Shown here: piece after piece, positions 21,195-30,665 of the stretch
Position numbering within the stretch: the first letter of the stretch is position 1
Layout of the letters: each line of letters starts with the position of its first letter
Assembly (NCBI GenBank): GCA_012862575.1
Contig: BLSF01000040.1
Location: forward strand, 310,001-374,000
DNA length: 64,000 bases
Origin: Parietichytrium sp. I65-24A
Taxonomy: Eukaryota; Sar; Bigyra; Thraustochytrida; Thraustochytriidae
Direction: 5' to 3'
The notes under the pieces: model-generated
What the model saw: only the letters and a program-made list of their open reading frames with translations
The model's database searches: none
Told to the model about the DNA's origin: nothing
Made by a program: the position numbers and the translations under genes

Positions 21195-21642
21195 CTCCCG
21201 TTCCTTTGTCTACCGATAACCTCGCAACGCCACACTTCCTTCCTCCCGAGTTCGATGGCTGCCAATGTGCACTGCATTCATGTATGCTCCAACCACCGCC
21301 ACACGCTCTGTCTCAGTCTTTGGCCTTCTTGAGCTGCCTTGTCCAAAAAACGAATCCAACCGCAAAGACAAGTCGGAGGCTGTGCCGGCGATAGTTGGGA
21401 GAAAGTTCTGCTCCTTGAGGGACAGAAGAGAGAAGAGAGAAAAGAGAAAAGAGAAAAGAGAGGGCACTTCAAGTGCGCCCTCACGCCAGTGCCTGCGCGC
21501 CAGACTAATATAAAGTGGTCCAAAGTGACTTGTTCGACGGGTAGTTTGGGATGGTTTCGAGGTCAGAAGATGTACTTTTGAAATGAGGCCAGTGTAGAAT
21601 GAGGTATAGGTTGGTGATTGCCAGAAGTTTGGTAACCAAGTG
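21195..21642. other. Intergenic: promoter region of the OFD1-like gene
   Basis: It contains an AGAGAAAAG-repeat purine tract at 21424-21463 and no credible coding frame. Confidence 0.5.
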
Positions 21643-21726
21643 GCGTTGGTAGGTTAGTGGCAAACTCCGACGTTGCCAACATTAGGTAGCTTCGTTGGGC
21701 CCCGGGTTCGATTCCCGGCCGACGCA
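21643..21726 (+). tRNA. tRNA-Gly(GCC) with a 13-nt intron
   Basis: Acceptor strands GCGTTGG and CCGACGC pair fully (one G-U), with discriminator A. The T arm is CCGGG TTCGATT CCCGG. The anticodon stem CGACG pairs with CGTTG at 21693-21697. The loop reads TT-GCC-A followed by T, with 13 extra bases (21679-21691) after the base 3' of the anticodon, the standard position of nuclear tRNA introns (37/38). Overall identity elements resemble other eukaryotic tRNA-Gly(GCC). A nine-T run at 21737-21745 is the Pol III terminator. The D stem (GGTT with AACT) contains one G-U pair. Confidence 0.9.
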
Positions 21727-21736
21727 ATTTGTCTTC

Positions 21737-21745
21737 TTTTTTTTT
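21737..21745 (+). terminator. Pol III terminator of tRNA-Gly
   Basis: Run of nine T, 11 bases after the tRNA 3' end. Confidence 0.8.
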
Positions 21746-21879
21746 CGCTGAGCCTTGTCGATGTGTCGATGTCTGACTTTGTGAAGTTTCACGTTTTATT
21801 TTTCTGTTTTATTTTTGAATGCCAAGCTCGCGAGTACTCTCCACATTGCATTATCATACTTTGAAACTCTTTGATGGGT

Positions 21880-22370
21880 TCTCCCGTAATTGCGAGTGAT
21901 TCGGCCGCTTAATCCCTCTCTGTGCCATTCGTCTTGTGCGTTCGATTATTCTCGAAGCACTCCAAAAGTCAAAACAGAGACCTGATAATTACTGAGTGCT
22001 GAAAAAGGTTTCGACGTTTGTTTGCGGACGCCAAATTGTGCGTGAACTCAAGGCTTTTGTCACGGTGCCCATGTGCTCCTGATGTGCTCATGCGATCAAG
22101 TTCCTTTCGCCAGCCTCGCTGTCCGGAGTCTCCCTGAGCGGAACGCCATGGTCAAGAGTTGCGGATTCGCCGCAAGACGTCGAGGATTGTATGCCTCACT
22201 TGCAACTCTATCTCGCTCGTTGCATCGCATGCCATTCTTCTCGTGCGTTCGCATAGATTCTCCAAGCTCTTCAAATTGAACAGGATGTCTGATAGGTACT
22301 GAGTATCAAAGAAAACTCAAGGTTTGCGGACGCCAAATTGAACAGGAACTTCAGGCTTTCGTCGCGGTGC
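21880..22370. repeat. Diverged direct duplication (about 180 bp units, 300 bp apart)
   Basis: About 21890-22066 and 22190-22366 align in order: GCCATTCGTCTTGTGCGTTC with GCCATTCTTCTCGTGCGTTC, CTGATAATTACTGAG with CTGATAGGTACTGAG, and TTTGCGGACGCCAAATTG in both, followed by GAAC..CAGGCTTT..GTC. No coding sense is seen. It sits directly downstream of the tRNA gene. Confidence 0.65.
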
Positions 22371-22882
22371 AAGCCACAAAGCAAGGCACGAGAGAGCGCG
22401 TCAGACTTTGCTAGCTTAATCATCACGGACGTCTAGATTCTCTGACTCTGCTGACTCTCAAGGGGAGGCTCAAGCCAAGCACTTTCAGGGTCAAAATTCA
22501 AGGCTAAATCGAATCTTCTTCTTCTTCTTCGCGGTATACAACCCAATGTGGGCAGCCCCGTTTTCCTCCTATTCTTTGCAACGACCACCAGGTTTGGTGA
22601 TTTGAGTAAATGTGGTTCCAAACAGCTTCTTTGACTATAGCGCTCCACTCGATGAGACGCCGGATAGAAAGTCTGGTGAGAGAATTGTGATCTCATGAAC
22701 ACGTCAACAGTACAACATTTTTTCGTCTTGCTCTAGTTCTCAGTGATGAATCGATGTGTGCTAGTATGTAGCATCATGGGAGACAAATCAATTTGCACGA
22801 ACCGTACAAGCTTTCACGGAAGCCGTCTGGCGGGCGACCAGTAGAATTTCGCAGAGCGGATAGATATGTATTTTTAAAAAAT
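22371..22882. other. Intergenic, nothing recognised
   Basis: This lies between the duplication and the 3' end of the P450 gene. It holds a short TTC run at about 22514-22530 and no credible frame. Confidence 0.5.
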
Positions 22883-24517
22883 TTATTGTGAACTTTTGAC
22901 GGTTTTTCGTTGGCGGGTTTCGGGGCTCCACCAGTTAAGGTTCTCGGCTGCACGAACTTCGGGATCGTTCAAGCGCGTAAAGAGAAAGAGCTCGGGATTT
23001 TTGGGCTGGTTGACGCCAGCTTCTGTATAGCAAATGTCTTGCGCAGTCGTGGGGCTCTTGAACTCGATATTGTACTGCTGCACGAGGTTGAGGGTGAAAG
23101 CCTTTAATTCGACCTTAGCAAACGTTTCGCCAATGCACATTCTGCTGTGGCCTCCAAATGCGGTAAGCGACCGCCTGGCGCTCTCACTGAATGGGTCGTC
23201 GGACATGAATCGAGTTGGGCGAAATTGATCTGCGTCATCTCCATACCATTCTCTCCTGCGAAACGCAGTCCTACCAGGAATGTTGACATTTGTCCCTTTA
23301 GGGATGAGCCAGCCTCCAATGGTCATATCCTCGTCATAATTGACTCGCTGGTTCACCGTAACAGTGGGATGGTAGCGCATAGACTCCTTCAAAAAGGCGT
23401 CCAAATACTCCATGGACCTCACCTCCTCCACTGTAGCAGAAGACTTTTTCCCAACGACAGCAGAAATGTCCTCTCGCAGCCTCTTCTGTAGGTCCTGGTG
23501 TTTGGCAAGATTCCATAAAATCCAATACATGCTTGCGTGGGTGGTGTCGTAAGCGCCATTCAGGAACCCGCACATCGTGGAAATCGCCCGTTCTTTGGAG
23601 AAAAATGGCTCACCGTTCTCATTCTTTGCAGTCACAAGCAAGGTCAGCGCAGACACATCGTCTGCCCACTTTTTAGGATTGGCTTCGATATCCTTGCGCC
23701 GAGTTTCGATGAGAGAGAAACACAGCTCCCGCCATTGTTTGATCGTATTGAGATACTCTCGGTAACCAGCTAAAAAGTAGGGTGGAATCGGCCAGAACAT
23801 CCATTTGTTGATGTTGTGGATGAGATAGAGGTGGAGCTTCATGATGCGTTTGCCGATGTCCGATGTGGTCCATGCCCCTCCAAACAGAACTTGTCCCATC
23901 ACATCGTAGATCAGAGGGGAGATCTCCTTGAAGAAGTCCACACCACCTTTTGCGCTGCCCCAGTTCTTTGACAGCAGACTCATCTCCCTGAAGGAAACGT
24001 CATTCACCTTGCGGAGCTGATCAGTGTTGGAAATCATCTTTCCATAAACGAGCCGCAGCTTTTTAACCATTTCCCCGTGAGTGAACAAGAGGTTCTCCTT
24101 GCCTAAATAGGAGAGGAACATGTATGTTTCAAAAGGTCTAGATTTGGCCTTCTTGTAGAGCTCCAGGATGTGATCTGGGTTTGTGGTAGAAAAGTTGAGA
24201 ATGGTTGGGCCCAAAAAGAACCGCGTAAATTCGCCATGCTTCTCGTGCATCTGAATAAAAAAGTTCTCCCCAAAGCCACCGCTGTCGAGAAGCTCCTTTA
24301 CGTCGCCTAGTACCAGTGACGGGTTCGCCGACCCGGGGTACGTATCAAGGACCCACCTTCGCCACTTGAGAAACTGAACGTATCTCTTCAAGCAGTACGC
24401 CGTCAGAGCAACGAGTGTGCCGCCATACACCTTTTTCGCCGTGTCGCTCTTGGCCAGCTCCACGAGCTCTCGCCATTTCTTCAGCACCAGTTGCATCCCG
24501 TCTTGCGCCTCCGCCAT
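22883..24517 (-). CDS. Cytochrome P450 monooxygenase, microsomal type
   Basis: 544 residues from the first ATG (A at -3, G at +4); the longer frame starts with GTG and its extra 62 residues are basic and unlike a P450. It shows an N-terminal membrane anchor (KVYGGTLVALTAYCLKRY), the I-helix oxygen-binding motif (NGAYDTTHAS), the K-helix ExxR (ESMRYHP), a PERF-like FRPTRF, and the haem loop FGGHSRMCIGETFAKVE with the axial Cys. The length is typical. The anchor predicts the ER membrane with the catalytic domain in the cytosol and electrons supplied by P450 reductase. The CYP family and substrate cannot be told from the sequence alone. It lies 341 bp downstream of the FKBP-TPR gene on the same strand. 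Confidence 0.93.
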   Translation of the reverse strand: MAEAQDGMQLVLKKWRELVELAKSDTAKKVYGGTLVALTAYCLKRYVQFLKWRRWVLDTYPGSANPSLVLGDVKELLDSGGFGENFFIQMHEKHGEFTRFFLGPTILNFSTTNPDHILELYKKAKSRPFETYMFLSYLGKENLLFTHGEMVKKLRLVYGKMISNTDQLRKVNDVSFREMSLLSKNWGSAKGGVDFFKEISPLIYDVMGQVLFGGAWTTSDIGKRIMKLHLYLIHNINKWMFWPIPPYFLAGYREYLNTIKQWRELCFSLIETRRKDIEANPKKWADDVSALTLLVTAKNENGEPFFSKERAISTMCGFLNGAYDTTHASMYWILWNLAKHQDLQKRLREDISAVVGKKSSATVEEVRSMEYLDAFLKESMRYHPTVTVNQRVNYDEDMTIGGWLIPKGTNVNIPGRTAFRRREWYGDDADQFRPTRFMSDDPFSESARRSLTAFGGHSRMCIGETFAKVELKAFTLNLVQQYNIEFKSPTTAQDICYTEAGVNQPKNPELFLFTRLNDPEVRAAENLNWWSPETRQRKTVKSSQ

Positions 24518-24858
24518 TCTGCCTAGCGCGTGTTTCGCACTGATGCACTGGCTACGTGCTTGTCTGTCACTGATGTACCGCACGGTTTTCCTTCCACGCC
24601 CTTGCTTTTGCGCATTCAAGATCTGCCTGCTTTTACATAAAGATTCTGCGGGAGGACATGCTCTCTTCGCTTGGCCAATTTGGGATAGGACAATCCTGTT
24701 CACATCGTCTGCACCTGTTGTCCTATCTTGTAGCCTTTCCTACCGCTGGCTTAGCGCAACTTTGCGATGCAGATCTTACTAATGCGAGGCGTGAAACCGT
24801 AAGTGCTAGTAGCTAGCTCGCTAGCCGAACGATTAGAGGTAACCGGACGGATGAAAAG

Positions 24859-26862
24859 TCACTCGGGCGTGTCGCTGGAGCTGCATTCCTTGGCGCAGAG
24901 AGCATCCTCCAGGGCATTTCCGCATTGGTCAGGAGAGGTGACGTTGAGTATCCCGAGCACAATGATTCGGTTTTGGTAAGACATGTCTATACATGCTCTG
25001 CCTAAGGCGGTGCGGAGCGCAGGAAGGTCACTCTCCTCCGTTTTGGGCATCGAAACCGAGAGCTTTGTGCACAGTGCAGTCGGGTTCTGTAGTTGCTCAA
25101 GGCGGGGTGCTTCTCGAGTCAAGAGCTGGGCGACGGCACGGCACACACTGCAGGTCGAGGATGCGAACGAAGGGCCAATCGCTCTCAGTAAATCTTGCCA
25201 CGATTCCTGGCGTTCGCAAGAGCCGACAATGTCCTCGCACACACGCCGCGGCAAGTGCTGATCCTGTATATCACCCAACTTGACAAAGTATTGCAGCAAT
25301 TCATCGAAGTGATCGTCCAGAATCAATTGACAAGAACGTGTGATTGCAAGTTTGGTTCTGGGCAGGTCTTCCTTTTTCAACGAGCCTGGCACATCCATAG
25401 GGAGTTTGTTGCACAGCTTCTCGAGAATGTCAAAATGGACTTGCTCGCTATGTGCAAATGCAATCGTTTTCCTGTCACCGGCCAAGGTGTGTTTGCGGTC
25501 ACTATAAAGTTCAGCGACCCGATCTTGGCGTAGCTGTGCTTGACGAAAAATCTGCAGGCAAATACAGCAAGAAGATCTTTGATTATAGCCCTCACACGGC
25601 AAGGTGTCAAGCCCAGCATTGGTAAGCTCTCGTAGCGCGGGGTCGGCGTCACGGCCGATCCACGGCTCCGCATATACGATCTGAGGCATCGAAAGGAATA
25701 CTACAATAGCTATTATGGTCGGCGCAAACAGAATTATGAAGCGCAAAACGCGCCCCAAGAAACCGGGGCCAGAGCGAGCAGGTTTGGGTTCTTGGACTCC
25801 GCTTGACGTGTCGAGGTGTTGCGAAGTTGTCTCAGCAGCTAAGGAATCCTCCTCCAGAACGCTAGGTTCTTGAGGTGGTTTGGGGCTGCGTGGCTCGGCA
25901 GGTTTACTTCCGGCTGTGACAGGTTTCAGGAAGCCATCGTACGCCATCTTCTTCCGCTCCTTGTATTCGCGAATAGACTGTTTAACAGAATTCGCTTCCT
26001 TTTGAATATTCCCAGCCTGTTTCGGATGGGCTTCCATCGCACGTTTGATGCAAGCTGTGGCTTCGACGTACTCGCCCAGTTTGGTGGAAACTCTGCTTGC
26101 CCGGAGTAGCGCCTTGAGATTACTTGGATCAATACTAAGAACAGCAACGCAAGCATCTTTGGACTCTTTCCATTTCCCCTGCTTTTCGAAGCAAGCTGAG
26201 ATGTTCCCGGCTGTCTCGGCTCGTAGCTTGATCAAGTCGGGGTTTGTATTGTACTCATCGTGCTGGTCAAGCTCTTGCTCTTCTGGTTCCTGCCCGGGAA
26301 TCGTGGGGGTTGGGGGAGGCGGAAGGTGCGATTCGCTGTGTTTGAGTCCCTCCTGATAGCACCGAAGAGCCTTGTCCAGCACACCAATGCGAAAGAAGTG
26401 GTTTCCCCTCTCCTTGCGTCTCCGCACTGCCGCCACAAGCTCGGTTGGGGTCATTTCCACGGGCTCCTTTTCAATTTCTCCCATCTTGACCAATTCCACA
26501 CGCGCCTCGATGTCCTCGTTCGGGCCCAGATCCGGAGGGAGGCCCTGATCTGCATAGGCGAATCTGTGGCTCACGTGCACCACTGCCAGCTCGCCAGGCT
26601 TCATCATCCGTATGGCCAGCATGACTCCCGGGACCACGGCCTCGAGCGTTTGGTCGCCCACAGTGACAAGAAGCGGGCCTTGTCCGCCAGTCCGGGAGTC
26701 AAAGAAGAGCTTGCCACTCGACTTGACGCGCATTTCCAAGTGCACGTACACATTTTGCTTAAATTCGGGTGCGTCACCTTGGCCTTGGCGCTCCACCTTC
26801 TTCAAAACTGCGCCGCTGCCTCCGAGAAGGTCTTTCCATTCCGTGTCCTGTGACTCCGCCAT
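24859..26862 (-). CDS. Membrane-anchored FKBP-TPR protein with a cysteine-rich C-terminal domain
   Basis: 667 residues from the first ATG; the longer frame starts with TTG. Residues 20-128 form an FKBP domain (AVLKKVERQGQG, FFDSRTGGQGP, MKPGELAVVHVSHRFAYADQG) in which the usual active-site Trp is Val (EAVVPGV), as expected for a weak or inactive rotamase. TPR helices follow (about 145-295: RKERGNHFFRIGVLDKALRC, NISACFEKQGKWKESKDAC, LKALLRASRVSTKLGEYVEA), then one TM segment (about 372-393, RFIILFAPTIIAIVVFL). So far this resembles FKBP8/FKBP38 or plant FKBP42. Unusually, about 270 residues follow the TM. They hold two Cys-rich blocks, each with CxxC, a later Leu-Cys pair, and a C-terminal C..(I/L)...C pattern, reminiscent of Canopy/saposin-like ER proteins. 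Topology inferred: FKBP-TPR in the cytosol, Cys-rich part in a lumen. Confidence 0.85.
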   Translation of the reverse strand: MAESQDTEWKDLLGGSGAVLKKVERQGQGDAPEFKQNVYVHLEMRVKSSGKLFFDSRTGGQGPLLVTVGDQTLEAVVPGVMLAIRMMKPGELAVVHVSHRFAYADQGLPPDLGPNEDIEARVELVKMGEIEKEPVEMTPTELVAAVRRRKERGNHFFRIGVLDKALRCYQEGLKHSESHLPPPPTPTIPGQEPEEQELDQHDEYNTNPDLIKLRAETAGNISACFEKQGKWKESKDACVAVLSIDPSNLKALLRASRVSTKLGEYVEATACIKRAMEAHPKQAGNIQKEANSVKQSIREYKERKKMAYDGFLKPVTAGSKPAEPRSPKPPQEPSVLEEDSLAAETTSQHLDTSSGVQEPKPARSGPGFLGRVLRFIILFAPTIIAIVVFLSMPQIVYAEPWIGRDADPALRELTNAGLDTLPCEGYNQRSSCCICLQIFRQAQLRQDRVAELYSDRKHTLAGDRKTIAFAHSEQVHFDILEKLCNKLPMDVPGSLKKEDLPRTKLAITRSCQLILDDHFDELLQYFVKLGDIQDQHLPRRVCEDIVGSCERQESWQDLLRAIGPSFASSTCSVCRAVAQLLTREAPRLEQLQNPTALCTKLSVSMPKTEESDLPALRTALGRACIDMSYQNRIIVLGILNVTSPDQCGNALEDALCAKECSSSDTPE

Positions 26863-28814
26863 GCCAGCGGATTGCGCTCTCTCCTTGCCACTGATCCTTT
26901 CCGTGTCTGCCGCTGCGGCGAGTTTTCCGTGTGGGGGATGTGGGGGACGGATTCCTTCGGGCTCCAACTCTGCTCCTCGCGCTGTCGCTGCTAGTTAGCT
27001 AGCTACTAGCTGCTTTTCTCTCAAGTCAAGTCAACTGCGCAAATGGTATCAAATGATGCAGTGCGCCGGGGTTCCGTTATGTTAGGCGTCCGCGTCGAGG
27101 ACACCTGTGCGCGGCGGTTAGTCTCTTGGGACAAGCCCTAAAGCTAGCTAGGCTGAGCCAGCATTCATAGTAGATAGAGTGCGTTATCAAGATTCATAAC
27201 TCATTGACATGTGAATTCAAAACGAAGACTGCTCTTTTGGGACTCTGGCAATCTCTGGCATCTGGAGTGTAGTGCCGAGAGCAATTTCTCTCGATCCTCG
27301 CGGTCCTCGCGGACCCAACCGCGGACCACATCGCAAATAACGGAATCAGTGAAGCGGTCAGGATCAAAGAAAAGATGTGGGGTGAGAACGAAGTGCAAAT
27401 TGCCAACGGGTTGCATTCTACTCAGCTCGTTGTTAACCAGTGTGAGATTTCTCTCCTTCATGAACTCTAAATCTATCTTTTCTTTTACAACTTCGAAGAG
27501 TCAGCCGCTGTGGATTTTGCTGCGGCATGCATTTCCCTTTGAATTAACTGTCCAAAGAAAAATAACTTCCCGTACCGTGCTGCGGCTCTCTCTGTCCCCG
27601 CAGCGCACCAACTCAGAGGGTTGAACGCAGGTCGCCTAGACCACTCTTGTGGAGTCTGGATGGTTTTGGATGTTCTCGACTCTGCTGCTTCCCTCTCACG
27701 CATCTGAACCGCCAACCAAAAAAAACAGATACTTTGCGTGTAGAAGTCGTAGAAGTGCTGGTATGCATAAACCAGCAACGCAATCCTGGCCGCCCGTCGT
27801 AATTACATGTAATTACTTCCAACTCGGATGAACGCATGTGTCATGACTCATAACAAATTTCCTTATTCAGTTCCTGGAACAGCTGAACCAGCTGTCAATG
27901 AGACGTATGTCGGACGACTCGGCCTCAGGACGGTCTTCGATCCCAAGATAATTTGTGAGGGCCAAGAAATCGTTGTACGCTAACGGGCTGGACTCTGACT
28001 CAACTTCCAACTTGTTGTGAGGCCCCAGTGTCACTCCAAGTGCCTGCTATGGGGGCCCCAAGAAGACCAGCCACCAATAGACCTCCTCTTAAACGGAAGA
28101 CTAATAGTGAACTTTCGCATTGTGACTGCCGTCCAAACCTCGAGAGCGCCACACGTTCACGTACAATTGCTAACCAGAATATTCGGGAATCCCGGAAGCT
28201 CTGTCGCGACTGGACGGGCGCGAAAAAGCCTATCTGATTCACAGGAGGGGAGAACTTGCGTTGTGGATTGCAGGAGTCGGGAGAGACTGTATTTGCTGTA
28301 TAAGGATGTATAAGGCTTAAATTTATCTTCCACCGTGTTCATTCACACTGAACAGAGCAATGAACCTTGTGACAAAAAAAGTCGTGTGAGTCGCCGAGGA
28401 ATACAGAAAGGCGAAATGAGAGAGGGCAAAAAACAACAAAAATCCTCCGCTGTTTTTTAAAAAGTATTTTTACAATAATTTTTTTTTAATGGCAGTTCAA
28501 TGCTGTGCTGCCAATTGAAAGATCCCAAGTGGGAGCGAGTGAGGCAAGTCAAGAGTCGTCCTTCAACTTGCACATGCATTCAACGCATCATCATCGCGAC
28601 ATCGACACCTGCGGTGCCGTAACGAGGGCGCGGGGTCGTTTATTTCTCCAGCAAGCCATTCAAGTTGCCTCAGCAAGCTTTTGAGAGACTCGATTAGATT
28701 GCGGATAGGAAAACTCACTCCGTCATCGTTGTTCATGCTCCAGGAAAAGCCAAGACGAACACTGCTCTCCCATTCTCTCTTCTCTGTCTCGTATTTGTCT
28801 GTGACGTCACGGTG

Positions 28815-28841
28815 AGATAGATAGATAGATAGATAGATAGG
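28815..28841. repeat. GATA microsatellite
   Basis: About seven uninterrupted GATA/ATAG units. Confidence 0.9.
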
Positions 28842-30613
28842 TAGTTGGGGTCGCCAGTTGTACGTATTTTTTAAATAGGTGCCCACAGGGGCTCAGAGAG
28901 GCGCGAGATCCTGGGACATTCCTTTTCGATTGCTTCGCGAAAACGCAAAGCAGAGCACACGCTCGAGCCCCTTCTTCCTTCCGCCTGCTCACTCTACCCT
29001 CCGCCCGCCGAGAGTAGTGCCCTCGGTAGATATCTTCTCTGAGTATGATGGCACCTACTGTAAGCCGTAGCAGAGCGACTGTGAGAGTTGGTGCGTGTAG
29101 TAGGTGGTAATTACTTACAGACTGTGAGTTCACCTTTAGTATACTTCCACTGCCAAGCTCCTTCCCAACTTTTGCCCTTCTCTTCTTTCTCGCGCAGCTT
29201 TTTGTCTGCTCATGCGCTCGAGTGCAACCAACACTGAGTGGGACTTCCAGAGGCATGTCCAAAAATCTGAACGACTCCAACGTAATCAGTATTTTGGTAC
29301 TACCGCTGAGCATTTGGTACTGAGTACTGACGATCAGAGCTGTTTCTCCACTCTTCCGCCTCCGTGCCACCTCGAGAAAAGTGGCCAGCGGTGGGCTGGT
29401 CTTGACATAGCGCTCTACACGCATTGGAATTTTTTTTCTTATTCTACATCATTCATGCAGGAGCCACAGGAGCCCTTCGGATGATTTTTGTTTCAGCACC
29501 CCAAAGGGTCGCGCTGCAAGTGAAATTTCAATTGAAAGATTGATAATTGATAATTATACAAAAACTGGCTTATGACTCGGCTAGGACGAGGACGAGTGGT
29601 GAGTTCCTACAGACATGCTACGTACTGTACTGACTGCTTTATGTGACACCTCACGCACAGACATGGAGGCGACGCTTGATCATTAGGTTTTTTCAACTAT
29701 CCATTTTGGTAGCTACGGATTTGGACGGCAGGCTTGCAACAGGTGTACTGTAAAAGCTATGCTCTTGCGTTGTGAGAAGGAGGACAGCAATCTGCGTTTG
29801 CAGTCTGAATTCCCTCTCTCTTTTTGCGTTTTTTGTATAATTTTAATTCACAGTCATTGAACAACAACGAAAGCTAAAACTAAACTAAACAAAAAAGATA
29901 GAGGTTGTGATAAATTCTGGATCTGTTTTCGCGAAAGAAATTACGGTCGTGCTCTTCCTTCTTTCCGTTGCCATGGACGTGTCATTCTTGAGTGAAAGAA
30001 AAACTTTGCAGAACTTGGCTGCGACAGCGAACGTGAAACGGATGATTGATTCACAATGAATGTCTGCAAGAGCGCAACACCGAACCGCTAAGGTAGACCG
30101 TATTGCAGCAGTAGTACTGACGTGCACACTCAAATTGGACAGCGACGTTTGTTTTTGATTGAACTGTTCTGATCACATGTTCAAAAAAGTGCCAAAGAAT
30201 TAGCTATGGATTGTACCGGTAAAGCTTAACTCTTGCCCAGACTCCATGGCGCTAGTACCACGTACCCACCATCGACGTCAACGAAGTTTCCTCCCGTCCG
30301 TGTCTGGAGGCTCGCTCCCTGGGATGGTTTTACTTTTGCTGCTGCACGTCAGTCTCACACGCACAAACGCAGGAATGAGCCTTGATGAGCCGCGTGCGCA
30401 AACCCCCAAGTTTTCCCATTTTGAATTCACAGATAGCAGTATCATAGCTTCTGCCTGAGCGTCGTAAGCGGCGGTAACTCAGGTCAACTCATGTAAGTCC
30501 GTCCACCCAGCCGCTCCAACGCCTTCAGGTTTATCACAGTTGAGCTGGGGTCTGTTGTTTCTGTGGTCTTGACTTCCACCCTGACCGGTGGGAGGGCCTT
30601 CCTCTTTCCGTTC

Positions 30614-30665
30614 CCTCCCTCCCTCCCTCCCTCCCTCCCTCTCCCTTCCTTCCTTCCTTCCTTTC
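30614..30665. repeat. CCCT/CCTT pyrimidine tract
   Basis: Six CCCT units followed by CCTT units on the plus strand, forming a purine/pyrimidine mirror-type tract. Confidence 0.85.

Noticed and set aside
30246-30458. 70-codon frame with a hydrophobic segment (MVLLLLLHVSL)
   Set aside because: The ATG context is fair, but it is too short, shows no cleavage-site logic or conservation, and is alone in a desert.
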